Origin: Rhodocollybia butyracea
Taxonomy: Eukaryota > Basidiomycota > Agaricomycetes > Agaricales > Omphalotaceae
DNA: 64,000 bases
Direction: 5' to 3'
Assembly (NCBI GenBank): GCA_015501585.1
Contig: JADNRY010000036.1
Location: forward strand, 186,001 to 250,000
Shown: positions 46,206 to 56,499 of the stretch, one piece after another
Layout of the letters: every line of letters begins with the position of its first letter
Position numbering within the stretch: the first letter of the stretch is position 1
Translations under genes and position numbers: made by a program
The notes under the pieces: model-generated
Told to the model about the DNA's origin: nothing
What the model saw: only the letters and a program-made list of their open reading frames with translations
Databases searched by the model: none

Positions 46206-47838
46206 CTGAAGGAAGGAAAGAGGGTTGTTTTGTTATGGACGGAGGAGAGGGAAGAGGGCGAGAAGAATTAATATTTGATGGTTAATGAACCATTGCATCG
46301 AACGAAGATGGAGTCGGCTACTTGTTCTCGAGATATCCCTCTTGTCGGCTTCCGAGCTTTTCCAGCAGTTTCACCATAGGTTGTAACACAAAATATATAT
46401 CTGCAAGGGACCTCCCGAGCTGCATGGGAGGAAGGTAGTGCGCGGTGAAAGAAAACTCGAAAATCGAAAGGATATATGAATGATACGCAGAATTCGTTTC
46501 GGAAGGTTACAAGGAATAGTGTGGCGATGGAGCGAGAGCATTTCCATCCTCTTCCAAAAACAACGAAGGGGGCCGCACGAAAGACCGCAGACCTAGAGCA
46601 AGGTGTTAGTAGGAACCCCGAACTAATTGCGAACGACGCACCTGGAAGCTTTAAAATGGCGGGAGCCACAAGAAAGAAAGAGGAGAGGAAGGAGAGAAGC
46701 AGCTACAGTTGTACACATCTTAGGCAATGTCACCCAGGCCATGAAAGCCTGCGGCTACCTCATATCTAGCCTTGAATACTAGCATATGAGCAGCTCTCGA
46801 TGCGTTGGTTTGTCGTAGTTAGTGTGAAAAGGCGATTTCGGCCGGCAGGCCCGAAATGTTAAAGACGGTCCGGCCTCTTTCGCGGAAAACGTTAGCGATA
46901 CTCAATCCATCAGAATAGCGATAATCCATTTAGACTTACAATTGTTGTACAACTAGAAAGATCTCATTATGCAAATTTTGCTTCTTGAAGACAAACGCAC
47001 ACTGATGAAGTCAACACTGTTACAAATGGACGGGAGAGACTAACGACAATGGCGGATGGAATTGTTATTGCTGGCCGATAGACGCTTCGATAAACTACTT
47101 TTATTATGCGAAAAAATGCCCAGGCGCTTATATTGGACACCGATTCAATGAACTCGTTCTTCATCTGACAATCTCTCCTTTCCGGCTTTGGAGACGTGGT
47201 AGAAGGGCATTGAGGAAGGACTAGTTAGGTCACAGAGGTGCTGGAAATGGGTATGGCTTCAACACTCTGATCGAAGATGTTCCCTATCAAGCTCAATTGG
47301 CTGAGTTTGGGATAGAGAGTGACGTTTTCTGACATTAGACCTAATGGCCTCATTTTTTTGTTCATCCATTGTTTGATAACGCCTTTTCTTCGCTTTGACT
47401 TCCCCTCGTCAACCCCTCGTACCTCTTGTCAACTCTAATTCCACACCAGATAGGATCGCAGCTCCCATGTACACTCACGATAACTCGGGTTTAGGAATAT
47501 GACGGCCACTGATCATTTCGGGCAGTCTCAAGAGTCAAGAGAGGTCCGAGACTTACCGCGTCGGTCGGTAGCAGTATAATTTCCAGCATAGATTCTTAAA
47601 TAGGCGCTGTCGCTGATTCACGGGAACAAAGCTTGAAGTAAAGCTTCTAACGCTCTTGAACCTGAACGATCAACTGTCTCCCTAGAGCCACACAGCTAAC
47701 CAGCTAAAAAAGTGGATTAATCAAACGATAATTCAAACTAAGTCTGTTGTAACACAGTGTTGATCCAAAGTAAGCTCCATTGTCCTCTCGCTCTTTTAAA
47801 ATTTCAGATCTGATGCAAATGGCAAGAAGAGAGAAATA
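46206..47838. other. Mostly non-coding
   Basis: Possible 5' exons of the preceding gene near 46268-46669 (minus strand). Beyond that no supported gene. Confidence 0.4.
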
Positions 47839-48030
47839 ATGAACCCAGGGCTTATCATTGCCATAATCTTTGGTGCATATAAGGCGTTTATTGAGTATCT
47901 TTCCCATTGCGCTTACTTATTCATAGTTTGCCTTATGCTTGCCACCTTGGGCACAAGCTACTGGATTTATCACAGATTGGGCCGGCCATCCACGGATAGC
48001 GCAATTAACTTGACGTCCCCTCAGCCTTAG
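47839..48030 (+). CDS. Small putative membrane peptide, 63 aa
   Basis: ATG with A at -3 begins a frame with one or two hydrophobic segments (LIIAIIFGAY and LFIVCLMLATLGTSYWIY) and a polar tail. No neighbour or homology support; it could be chance. Confidence 0.25.
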   Translation: MNPGLIIAIIFGAYKAFIEYLSHCAYLFIVCLMLATLGTSYWIYHRLGRPSTDSAINLTSPQP

Positions 48031-48480
48031 TAGTAGCAGTACTTGGCCCTGCTCTACGAGGTGACAGAATGTGTTTTTTTTTCAAGAATCTGGTGTTGCG
48101 TCGTCGCATGTGCTACGTTTCCGGGCTTGGGGGGCATATATATATAATGTCTTGAATTTATCCTCCGCGTTCAGAAATAAGGAAGAGATTAGGCAAACAC
48201 TCAATCTTTAACATATCAAACTCTGACGTATATACTCTATAAACGCGAAGTGTTTTTTTGTTTTACGAGGACTCGTCTTCCTTCGTACTTCATCATAGAT
48301 TCTCTTGACACAGTTCTATTCACCACGTTAAGCTTCTTAAGCTTGGAATATTGTTGGAAGAGTAGAAAACATGACCATATACTGTAGATGAAAACCAACT
48401 GAATCTGAGCAGGAAGACTAGGCTTTTTTTTTAGCCATGTGTGCTGCCATGGCAATTCTTGGGCGCAGGTAGACTCAACT
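48031..48480. other. Non-coding
   Basis: AT-rich; nothing recognised. Confidence 0.45.
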
Positions 48481-49637
48481 TATACTAGACAGAGAGTACA
48501 AGAACAGGGACAATATGACAGAATATGTAGAGGAACTTATGGCATTTTCTTATCGTATCTGACCTTTCGGCCTCCTGGATCTCTTGCCCACCTTGTTCAG
48601 CTTTTCTCTTCCGTGCTCCCGTAAACCATGCATTTGAGCGCAAGAGGAAACGATGGCGAATATTAGAACTTATTTTTGGAAACTGGACTATGGCTGAGGA
48701 AAGTATATCTCGAAGTCAATATTAGGAACTCACCTGATCCTTTAGCTTTTCATCCACATCAAGGAAAAACATGTCTCCCTCCTGAGTACTTCCAGAATTT
48801 TCCCCTTCCCCTTTTAATATTCGGTACTTGACGAAGTCTTCCCAGAGAGCGGCATGCTTTATGAACACTTCCATCAAACTAAACTCTGTCTTTTTGGTCT
48901 TCAAGGAAGTCAAGAGCTTGCACTCCTGATGTCAGGCTCGACAAATCCTCTGCTACAGAGGAGGTCTCTGGCTGTCCAAGTCTGTCAGCTACTTTTTTCA
49001 GTTATGTGTGAAAGATCAGGTCACCTTTCGGTCAGTGATCGAAGGGGTTGACAGCGATCTCCTTGCTGGTAGCAGTCACCATTAGAGCAGAAGAGGGAGC
49101 AATCGAGTGTTTTGCATCCCCATCAATACTTTCTGAGGTTTTGGGGAGAGGACTCTGTTCAAGTGTGTTATGAGAGGAGATTCTGGAAACCTTCTCTATT
49201 ACTTTTTTCACTGTTTTCTTTATCCAGGTCTGCTTCTGGACTTTGTGAGGTCGGCGGGGTAGTAGGAGATGATTCACAGGAGCTCAAGAGGCTCAAGGCG
49301 ATACGGAGAGCTTTCGCTCGCGGTTTGCGATGCTTTTGTTTAATTTTTTTTGGTAGCGTTTAATGCTCGATGGATAAGGTCTTCAGTAAGGTGTTCAACC
49401 ATCCCCTTTTGGAACGGTGGTGATTCTCGGTCTGTTAATGGGTGAGAAAAATAAATAACGAAATGTTTGTGACTTGCCCTCATTAAGCCATTTTACTATA
49501 ACTGTTCCATCTTCTTCAATATCTTCAATCTAAGGTGGGTGCATTAGGAACAAATGAAGTCTACGACGGGTTACTTCTTACCAAGGAGGGAATGCGGGTT
49601 GTTTCGCCAGCACCATATCACCTACGGCAAATTTCAT
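48480..49637 (-). pseudogene. PWWP-like domain gene, decayed
   Basis: ATG at 49637 begins MKFAVGDMVLAKQPAFPPW, the opening of a PWWP domain, which in other proteins binds methylated histone tails and DNA. After an intron comes IEDIEEDGTVIVKWLNE, then a GC-AG intron (GCAAGT..AACAG), then DRESPPFQKGMVEHL. A run of eight T on the plus strand (49344-49351) shifts the frame in a Lys-rich stretch. Later frames hold acidic and helical pieces (AALWEDFVKYRILKGEG, DMFFLDVDEKLKD) and a basic tail. The first intron also fails to join in phase. A decayed gene or one with sequence errors. Confidence 0.45.
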
Positions 49638-50765
49638 GGTAGACAACGAAGCTTATCTGACATATTTTCGATTCGGACTCGACATGGCCGATCGACCGAA
49701 TTCTACTAGTGGATAAATATTACTACATCACGTATAGCCAAGAATAGATACGAACAGATTATCGAGGGGTCCAACGGCTTCGAACGCGACTGTAAAGCAG
49801 CTCGAACAAATGAATAGCGTGACGAATAAGAGTGGTTTCTTGCTCAATGACAGCGGCGATCATTTGGCATGATCGATTAATGTATAGTCATATCTTACGC
49901 ACAAGTGAAAGAGGTGAACTTGAGCATCATTCCAGCTACAACACATAGCAACTTCTCTTTCTTCCACTAACACGATGATAGTCACGACCCTTCAGGAGAC
50001 CTAGAGGGAGCGCAAGGTCCGTATAAGTAGAGGGATATATGGAGGAGAAACGTGCCCAACTCATCGCCAGTGGAGTATATGTCTCAGTTTGTTAAAAATT
50101 CTCCCTAATATTCATGCACAGCAACCGCGGTTCCGACCCCCAAAGGTTAATTCAATGAATCAAAGGTTGTTCATTGAGTATGTATGCTCGTACGAAGCAG
50201 TAATTTTCGATAAGGTTGGTCTGATATTTTGTTGTGGAGCTCAACGTTTTTCATGCTCTATAAGACTGAGGACCTGGATATACGTGCTCTCTAGTGTTGA
50301 GTCTTGATAAAACATGCCACGTATAATCAAGGCAAGAAAAAAATCCCAAGACTGCAGCGATGCTATCTCATCCTGGGTAATTCCGGATAGACCTAGGAGA
50401 TATCATCCTGCTAATATTTGACTTCGACTTTTGGCCAATCAGTTCAGCAGAGTCAACGACAGTTTAAAAGAAGAGTTTGACCCATTTCTTACCCTCCTCC
50501 CGCCAGCTGTTGGGCCGACTTTGCAGCTGCAAATGGAAAAACCTATCAACGACACCATTCGTATGCTTTTTTCTGACCGAATAGAGCTGCTGACTTACGA
50601 TCTTTAGCACCTTGCAGAAGTCTGGTTTCCACCATGAAATCATATATATCCCCAGGTATGTAGACTTATTGCTGAAGTCTATGTCCATGTCAATAGAACG
50701 AGCCTTGGATAGAAAATACCACAAGTGACTCGGTCCCCTCTCCTCCACAAAAGGCCAACGACGAG
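49638..50765. other. Intergenic
   Basis: No supported gene. Confidence 0.5.
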
Positions 50766-51771
50766 ATGCTGCGAGAGGTTCAGGGGGTTCGACTGCTCCT
50801 CCAAGAGATCTCTAGGAGTCAACAAGAGCTCCGCTCCTCGTTCAACTCTTGGACCGTGCCGCGTATTCCTTCCTTCCTTCCTTCCTCTGGATCTCAAGTG
50901 CTTCCCGACCCATCACAACCATCGTTCCTTAAAACCTACAGTTTGACGATAGGCGGGAATAAAGTCTTATCATACACATCGAAAGATGTTCCTGACAAGC
51001 CGCCGTGTATGAAACGCTACACTGACCCCGTAAGTTATATGTGGCGTCTATGGTCCAACTGGGATGATGAAGATGAGCACTGGGATGGCACCATGCACGC
51101 CTCAGAAGACTACATTATTAAGGGGACGAAAATTGCTATGAGATATTGGCCATTAGCAATACACCCTTGGTGTAATTCAGTGAGAACACAATGGCGGAAG
51201 TATAACGTAAGTAAGTTTCTTCCCTGGGATTGAGGTTCAACTAAGCGTACATTTTTCATCCCTATAGATCCTGATGGAAGAGTCTCGGAAGTTTTCTTCT
51301 ATAGAAAATTTCTTGTTGGCGCACCCTGGCCCCAACGGCCAACCACTAACGCTCACAAAAATAGCGGAAAAGGTCAATAAAGAAGCAAAAGACGCAAATC
51401 CCAAGCCTCGAGAGAGCCTTAGGAAAAAGCGAGCAATTCCCTCCCAGATCATTTCTTCCCAGCAGAGGCTATCGTCTGGACCACCTGTCTCTTATTCGTC
51501 ACAGCCCGGTTTGTTCTATTGTGGTGTTTTGGTGAGAAGATTCAACTTTGAAGGAGTTGATATATCAAATCCGGATGAGGTATCGTCAGTTGCTAGGGCC
51601 TTCGTCCACGAACTAGGCTGTGTTGGAAGAGAATTTCGCGCCGCAATGTATTCCGGGTCTCTTTTCCTGATGTGGAAGCATAAGCCTGACGCAGAGGCTT
51701 TTGTGAATGTCTTCCACTCTCCTCCAGCACCATACCAAAATCTAGAAATCACCCCATATTTCCTCAAATAA
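50766..51771 (+). CDS. Uncharacterised WDD/RTQW-family protein, 314 aa
   Basis: Exons 50766-51206 and 51268-51771 join in phase across a 61-bp intron. The N-terminus is a helix (QGVRLLLQEISRSQQELR). The shared family core has LKTYSLTIGG, WSNWDDEDEHWD, AMRYWPLA and SVRTQWRKYN, followed after the intron by an LMEES ... SSIENFLLAHPG helix. This matches the 32427-33006 protein, including the intron position. The C-terminal 110 residues (GLFYCGVLVRRFNFEGV onward) are extra. A (CCTT)n run at about 50868-50885 sits in the coding sequence. Function unknown. Confidence 0.65.
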
Positions 51772-52440
51772 TTGCAACTCAATTACTTAAATTGGACCAT
51801 TCTGATTGGCAGTAAAAGTACAACTAACCAATGGTATAAATTATACCACTACTATACGGTTCATTATGATGAGAGTCACTGAGACATCAGCGAGAGTCAG
51901 CGACAATACCCTTTTGTTTTGTGTGCCTCGATATCCTTCTCGGTCAAGGGGCTCCTTCCGAGGAAGAATTTGGAATACTGAGTGAGCGGAGTAGGGTCCA
52001 GTAGTCAGCGGCGAGCTGGCACACAAAAGTCACGGCCTCAAAGCGAAACGAGGGTCAGTCTTGAAGCCGACCTGGTTGGTTAATGATGCGATAGGTAGTT
52101 CCTCTGGTACCATAGTGAGGAAGGTTATGCATGCCCATAGTTTCAAAAAAACTAGTCAGCATCACGGTGAAACAGAAGAACACCCATCTTGCCGCTGCCG
52201 CCACCTTTGCTTCCACCTTTGTTCTTACTCTCAGAGTGGCCCTTAGCGTGCCCGTCCCACCTTGGGAAACGATGGAGCTGGAGGTGACAAGAGGTCGGAA
52301 TGGCTCACAGATATAAATTCACACTTGAAGATGTGCTGTCTCGTCGTTGTTTTACTATTAATCATTCAAAGCTTTTAAGTGGCAACCAATTATATCAAAT
52401 TCAAGACCATATACGCACACGATACATCCCGTCAACGCTG
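51772..52440. other. Intergenic
   Basis: No supported gene. Confidence 0.5.
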
Positions 52441-54057
52441 TTAGTTATACTTTAGTTCAAAGTCTCGGTCACAGCGGAGATTATTAACGTGACCAAGCCG
52501 TTGCCACTTGGAAAAGATGGCTTTGGCCTGGGAGAGTGTACCTTCAGAGTAAGTAACCTCTCCACCACGATACTGAAGGCCCCTTTGAAGGACATGATGA
52601 CTGTAGCATGGTTTAATAAACGAAAGCCGATGTTAGTGTATGGACATACCGCTTTTGATAAACCCCAGGCTCAAAGCCTTTCGTGACAATGTATATGGTA
52701 TTCGGCCCTTCCTCCTCCTTCAACAGCCCGATGACGCCTGTATGCAAACATTCCAGATAATGATTCTTCGCTACGCTGAAGTTCATGAAGCTTTCAACGA
52801 GCCTGGGTCGAAAGTTGAGCGGCGCCACAGCTAACATCTCCTGATATGTGCGAAAAACGCCCGAGGCCTTGTTGACTCCTAGAAAAACAACATAGGAGGT
52901 TTGTTCTGCTGGAGGGTTGGAGGGTTGAGCCATATGTTGACGGAGAGCAAAGCCCGGCATAATGAAACGGCCGCCGGGAACAATGGCAGGCGTAGTTTGA
53001 GGTACGAGGGACATGCGACCGTTGGAAGGTGCCTTTCGATTTACGGCAGGGGTGGAAGGGTTAAAAGGCGCGTTTGTGCTGCGAGTTACAAGAGTTACGG
53101 GATGATTGGGAGTTGCGATTGGGTTTATGGGAGGAACAGGGTGGTTAGAAGGCAGAGATCGGGCTGGAGCTTGATGCTGCTGCGGTTGGTCTGAAGGAAA
53201 GCCCGTGAAACCATTAGCCTTCTGTTCTCTCCAGTTGCTGATCGACATGGACGGGGTCACAACGGGTGCTTCTCCAGGGGAATACATTGGCCGTTTAGGC
53301 GGAAGGAGCTGCTGGGCATTGCAGATGAAACCTAGGTTGCTTGATTAGTTAACAAACGAGAGCAACAGTAAACAACTTACTGAACGCATTTTCAACGGCT
53401 TCACAAAGTTGTTGCACTGTGGCCTTCATCTCAGCTATCGATTAAGGGGTAGAGTTATCCATCGAAGATTTTAGTTTAAGCATGACTTACTGTAGCTGAT
53501 TTCACCTTCGATTTGTTGGGTCCGATAACTACGCATTGCGGGTAAGATGGCAGCATGAGCAACTTCCGCAAAGTCAGATTTGACTGATAAAAAGTCACAC
53601 AAGTATATTCTATGAGGTAGCTGAAAAATGAACTTACCTTCTACTATGTTGTCTCCGGCTATGATACGCCTAAGAGCTTCAAGTCGTGCATCATTGATCA
53701 CGCTGGGCAAGGTGCGCGGTGGTGGGCTGTTGGTTCGCGGTGCAGTTCCTGGAAGTTGATTTGTCAGAAATAACATATCATATGACATGTCACTTTTATG
53801 CTTTGGCTTGTCGACGCTGTAGTGTTATGCTGGAGGCGGTGTCAGAGGATGGATGTGTGGCGGAGCGGGTGTAAGCTTTCGACTTTAAGCTTTCCGTCGA
53901 GCTTCTTACCACGCGACCTGGCCAGGTCTGTGCGACTTTCAATCTTAAAGTCGATCATTGTAATCTTTCTGGACCGCTTGCGTCCCAAGTTACTTGTTGT
54001 GCTCAATGATTCCAACGATTCTAAAGTGTCAGGAATACTACATCCCGTGATGGACAC
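52441..54057 (-). CDS. RNase H1 N-terminal-like protein, six exons, 409 aa
   Basis: Exons 54057-53910, 53748-53638, 53583-53491, 53434-53381, 53331-52650 and 52582-52441 all join in phase with standard splice signals, which is good evidence of an intact gene. The N-terminal half is helical (ARLEALRRIIAG, then VQQLCEAVENAF). A Pro-rich stretch follows. The C-terminal third holds two small repeats of the RNase H1-N / viroplasmin type. The first begins YVVFLGVNKASGVFRTYQEM. The second begins TIYIVTKGFEPGVYQKR and ends AKAIFSKWQRLGHV. In RNase H1 this fold binds RNA:DNA hybrids. No nuclease domain is present, so it may be a binding protein. Confidence 0.75.
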
Positions 54058-54699
54058 GACCGAAGATATTGTTCATTTCCATGTAACACATTCCTCCTTA
54101 CATCTCGCCGTTGGAAGCCTTTTAGAAACGCTCTCCGTTCCCAAAACTATGTAGTCTCAACGCGAGCCCGTACTATATTAGTTCGAAATGCGTTGGACTT
54201 GTACCGCTCGGACTCGAAGAATCGGATAAGTATTAGATGCGGAAGTTGGCCATTCACGGTGCTTTATCGCGACTTTGCTACCTTTTGTGGCTGGTGCTGA
54301 CTGCATGGTTTCAGACTGTTGAATGAAGGCAGATGAAGGCTTTTAGGACTATGTCCTGGCGGCACTTTTTTCGGCCCTTGGCGGGGTCATGACCAAAACA
54401 GTAAAAAGTGCGATATGTGGCTGTTCTACTTACCACTTATTAACGAAACTTGTGCAGACACATACTTTTACTCCTACTACTACTACTCCCCCGCTTCAGG
54501 ATCCAACTCGTCTTCCTCCTCCTCTCATCTCAATTATAATATGATGTCTCTCCAAGCAGGTCTGAACAACAATCTCGCCGCCAGCAAATACTCTTCCCCT
54601 TCCACGAGACACTCTCCTTGATTCGGACCCTCTATTCAAATTGTTTGTCGAAGGATATTGATAGAGGTAAAATCATAGCGTTGTAAGGATGTGATGAAG
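54058..54699. other. Intergenic
   Basis: No supported gene; a short TAC/TCC repeat lies near 54470. Confidence 0.5.
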
Positions 54700-55283
54700 G
54701 GGTATTTACCGGAGGTGACACAGAAATAGCCATCGAAGGAGATTGAGAGAATGGGGAGACGAATCCATGGGATACATGAACAGAGTCGCTCCCTGGAGGA
54801 AGAGCACTATAAGGGGGAATCGGGACAACGACTTTCGAAAACTTGCGTTTGCACTTGTTAGGTACTACATATTTGCATACCAACCCTCAATTTATGGCAA
54901 TAACATGATGCCTTTGTCTTTCCGATATGGCACTTTCGCATGCTTGAGCGGCAGCCGTTCGAACCTCGGGTGTCTGGTAAAAGACATTTGTGGAAGAATC
55001 CAACGCTCGGTTGAGAGTACGCGGTGTACTCAGAGGCGCTGGCTGGTCTTGTTCTTTGGGATATCGAACAATGGAATCAGGGTGCCACGTGTAATGGAAA
55101 GGTATGGTTTGATTGTGTGGTCAAGTCAAGTCTGAGAGGTAGAAATTGACTATGGGGGTTCATCTTGTATCGATTTGTGACTGTTCCAAAGGCACGTCCC
55201 TGGTAGCAACTCTTGTATGGGAACCACTCTCGAGCATATCGTTCAAAGTATAGCAACTGAACAACATATAAAATCATGGCCAC
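54700..55283 (-). pseudogene. Uncharacterised decayed gene
   Basis: A frame from 55283 (MAMILYVVQLLYFERYAREW) carries on as HYTWHPDSIVRYPKEQDQ only if one base is removed from a T run near 55108. It continues STPRTLNRALDSSTNVFYQ, meets one in-frame TGA around 54893, and goes on through PNKCKRKFSKVVVPIPPY to a likely donor. Coding character is clear over about 190 codons, but two lesions break it. No family recognised. Confidence 0.5.
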
Positions 55284-55321
55284 CCCCTACTTTTGAGAGC
55301 TGAAACGTATATCTGGTAGTA

Positions 55322-56001
55322 CTACATAGTTTTTAGAGCTAAATGTAACAAGGAGGCATTGGACTTCGGATTCCACCTTCCCAACTCGGCGACAATATCG
55401 GGACTGATGTTGGGACCGATGCCATTAAACAGATAATGTTTTGTTCCATCAGTGCGAAACGAGTGGCCCGTAACATGAGTGGCGCAAACCATGCTGCAAA
55501 CTGAGAGAAAGACCTTGGTGAGAACACAGCACTCGCCAGATGAATTAACATCGGATTAACATACCCACCTTTAGTCCTTCTGATGGCAGAGATGTGAAAG
55601 CGAACAGTGCCACTGGAGGCGATATCCGCAAAGGAAGTGGCGTATTCACGGAGCATGGTTTCGGAAGCGGGAAGGCATTGCTGGACATCAAGGTGATTGT
55701 CTGAGCACCAACGAAGAAACAGTTTGACTGCGCTATCCTTCTTTGCGACAGTAGATTTTGAGTATGCAAGTGTGTGCCCGGCTGCATCGCTTAACTGGTA
55801 GGAAGCATGATATGGGCTGTTTGTATTGGACTGTACAATCTCAGGAATGAACACTAATACCTTTTGGGACGAGGCACCCGTCAACTCGCCAGACGGCGCA
55901 GAGCGACTTCTGTGAAGAGGCACAGGTTGTGCGCGCCGAGTGTAAAGAGGCCGAGAAGTGGAACGCGAGTGAAGGGACGTGGTTAATGCGTACGGGTGCA
56001 T
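55322..56001 (-). CDS. Miniature tyrosine-recombinase-derived protein, 203 aa
   Basis: Exons 56001-55569 and 55500-55322 join in phase across a 68-bp intron. Exon 1 has a SAM-like core-binding region (LAYSKSTVAKKDSAVKLF, then ASETMLREYATSFADIASS). Exon 2 has HVTGHSFRTDGTKHYLF, then VAELGRWNPKSNASLLHL, the C-terminal half of a tyrosine recombinase. The middle with the first catalytic Arg is absent, and the expected Tyr is replaced. It is therefore probably inactive, but the frame is clean. It is a deletion relic or a reused DNA-binding protein. Confidence 0.6.
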
Positions 56002-56499
56002 TGGAGGTCAACGAGAGAAGAAAGGGCGAAAAGTAGCACTTATATGCTAATCAATCGATGGAGGGCAGGCTCATCGATCGACCAGGTGGGTGTCGGCGCC
56101 AACTCAAAGTTCTCGACCAAATTCAAGACCAAATTGTATCAGGAAGATATGTGCTATCGCTTGAGAGTACAGTGCACAGTACAATTCAACTTGTGCATGA
56201 AGAAACAAAAGTTTCTTGCCCAATGTGCCGCCATTGATAAGTCAGTCAGCCGTTCATTCTGTGTTCTTCTCCGAGTCGCATGGCTAAAGAACTCTCTATA
56301 TTATCATTTCACAAAGACAGACTCTAGATAGTAAAGATCTGCTTGACAAAAGATATATAAGAGTACTCTGAGATACATAGTAGGATACTAACCTAGGCGA
56401 ATCCAGATCACATCGAGAAAGAAAGTTTAAGCTTTGTCCACGTCAATAGAACACGCGGCAGCAGGGCAAGGGCATTGTTAACTTTTTTCCTGGACGTCC
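56002..56499. other. Upstream region of the Ulp1-recombinase gene
   Basis: No gene supported. A TATATAA string lies near 56354. Confidence 0.45.

Noticed and set aside
46268..46669. 133-codon minus-strand frame as a separate mitochondrial-type protein
   Set aside because: It contains good intron signals and is better explained as possible 5' exons of the gene at 45467-46205; the join could not be settled.
47980..48010. Short match ATCCACGGATAGC..CAATTAAC to the palindrome arms near 19405
   Set aside because: About 20 bp with one gap; too short to argue common origin.
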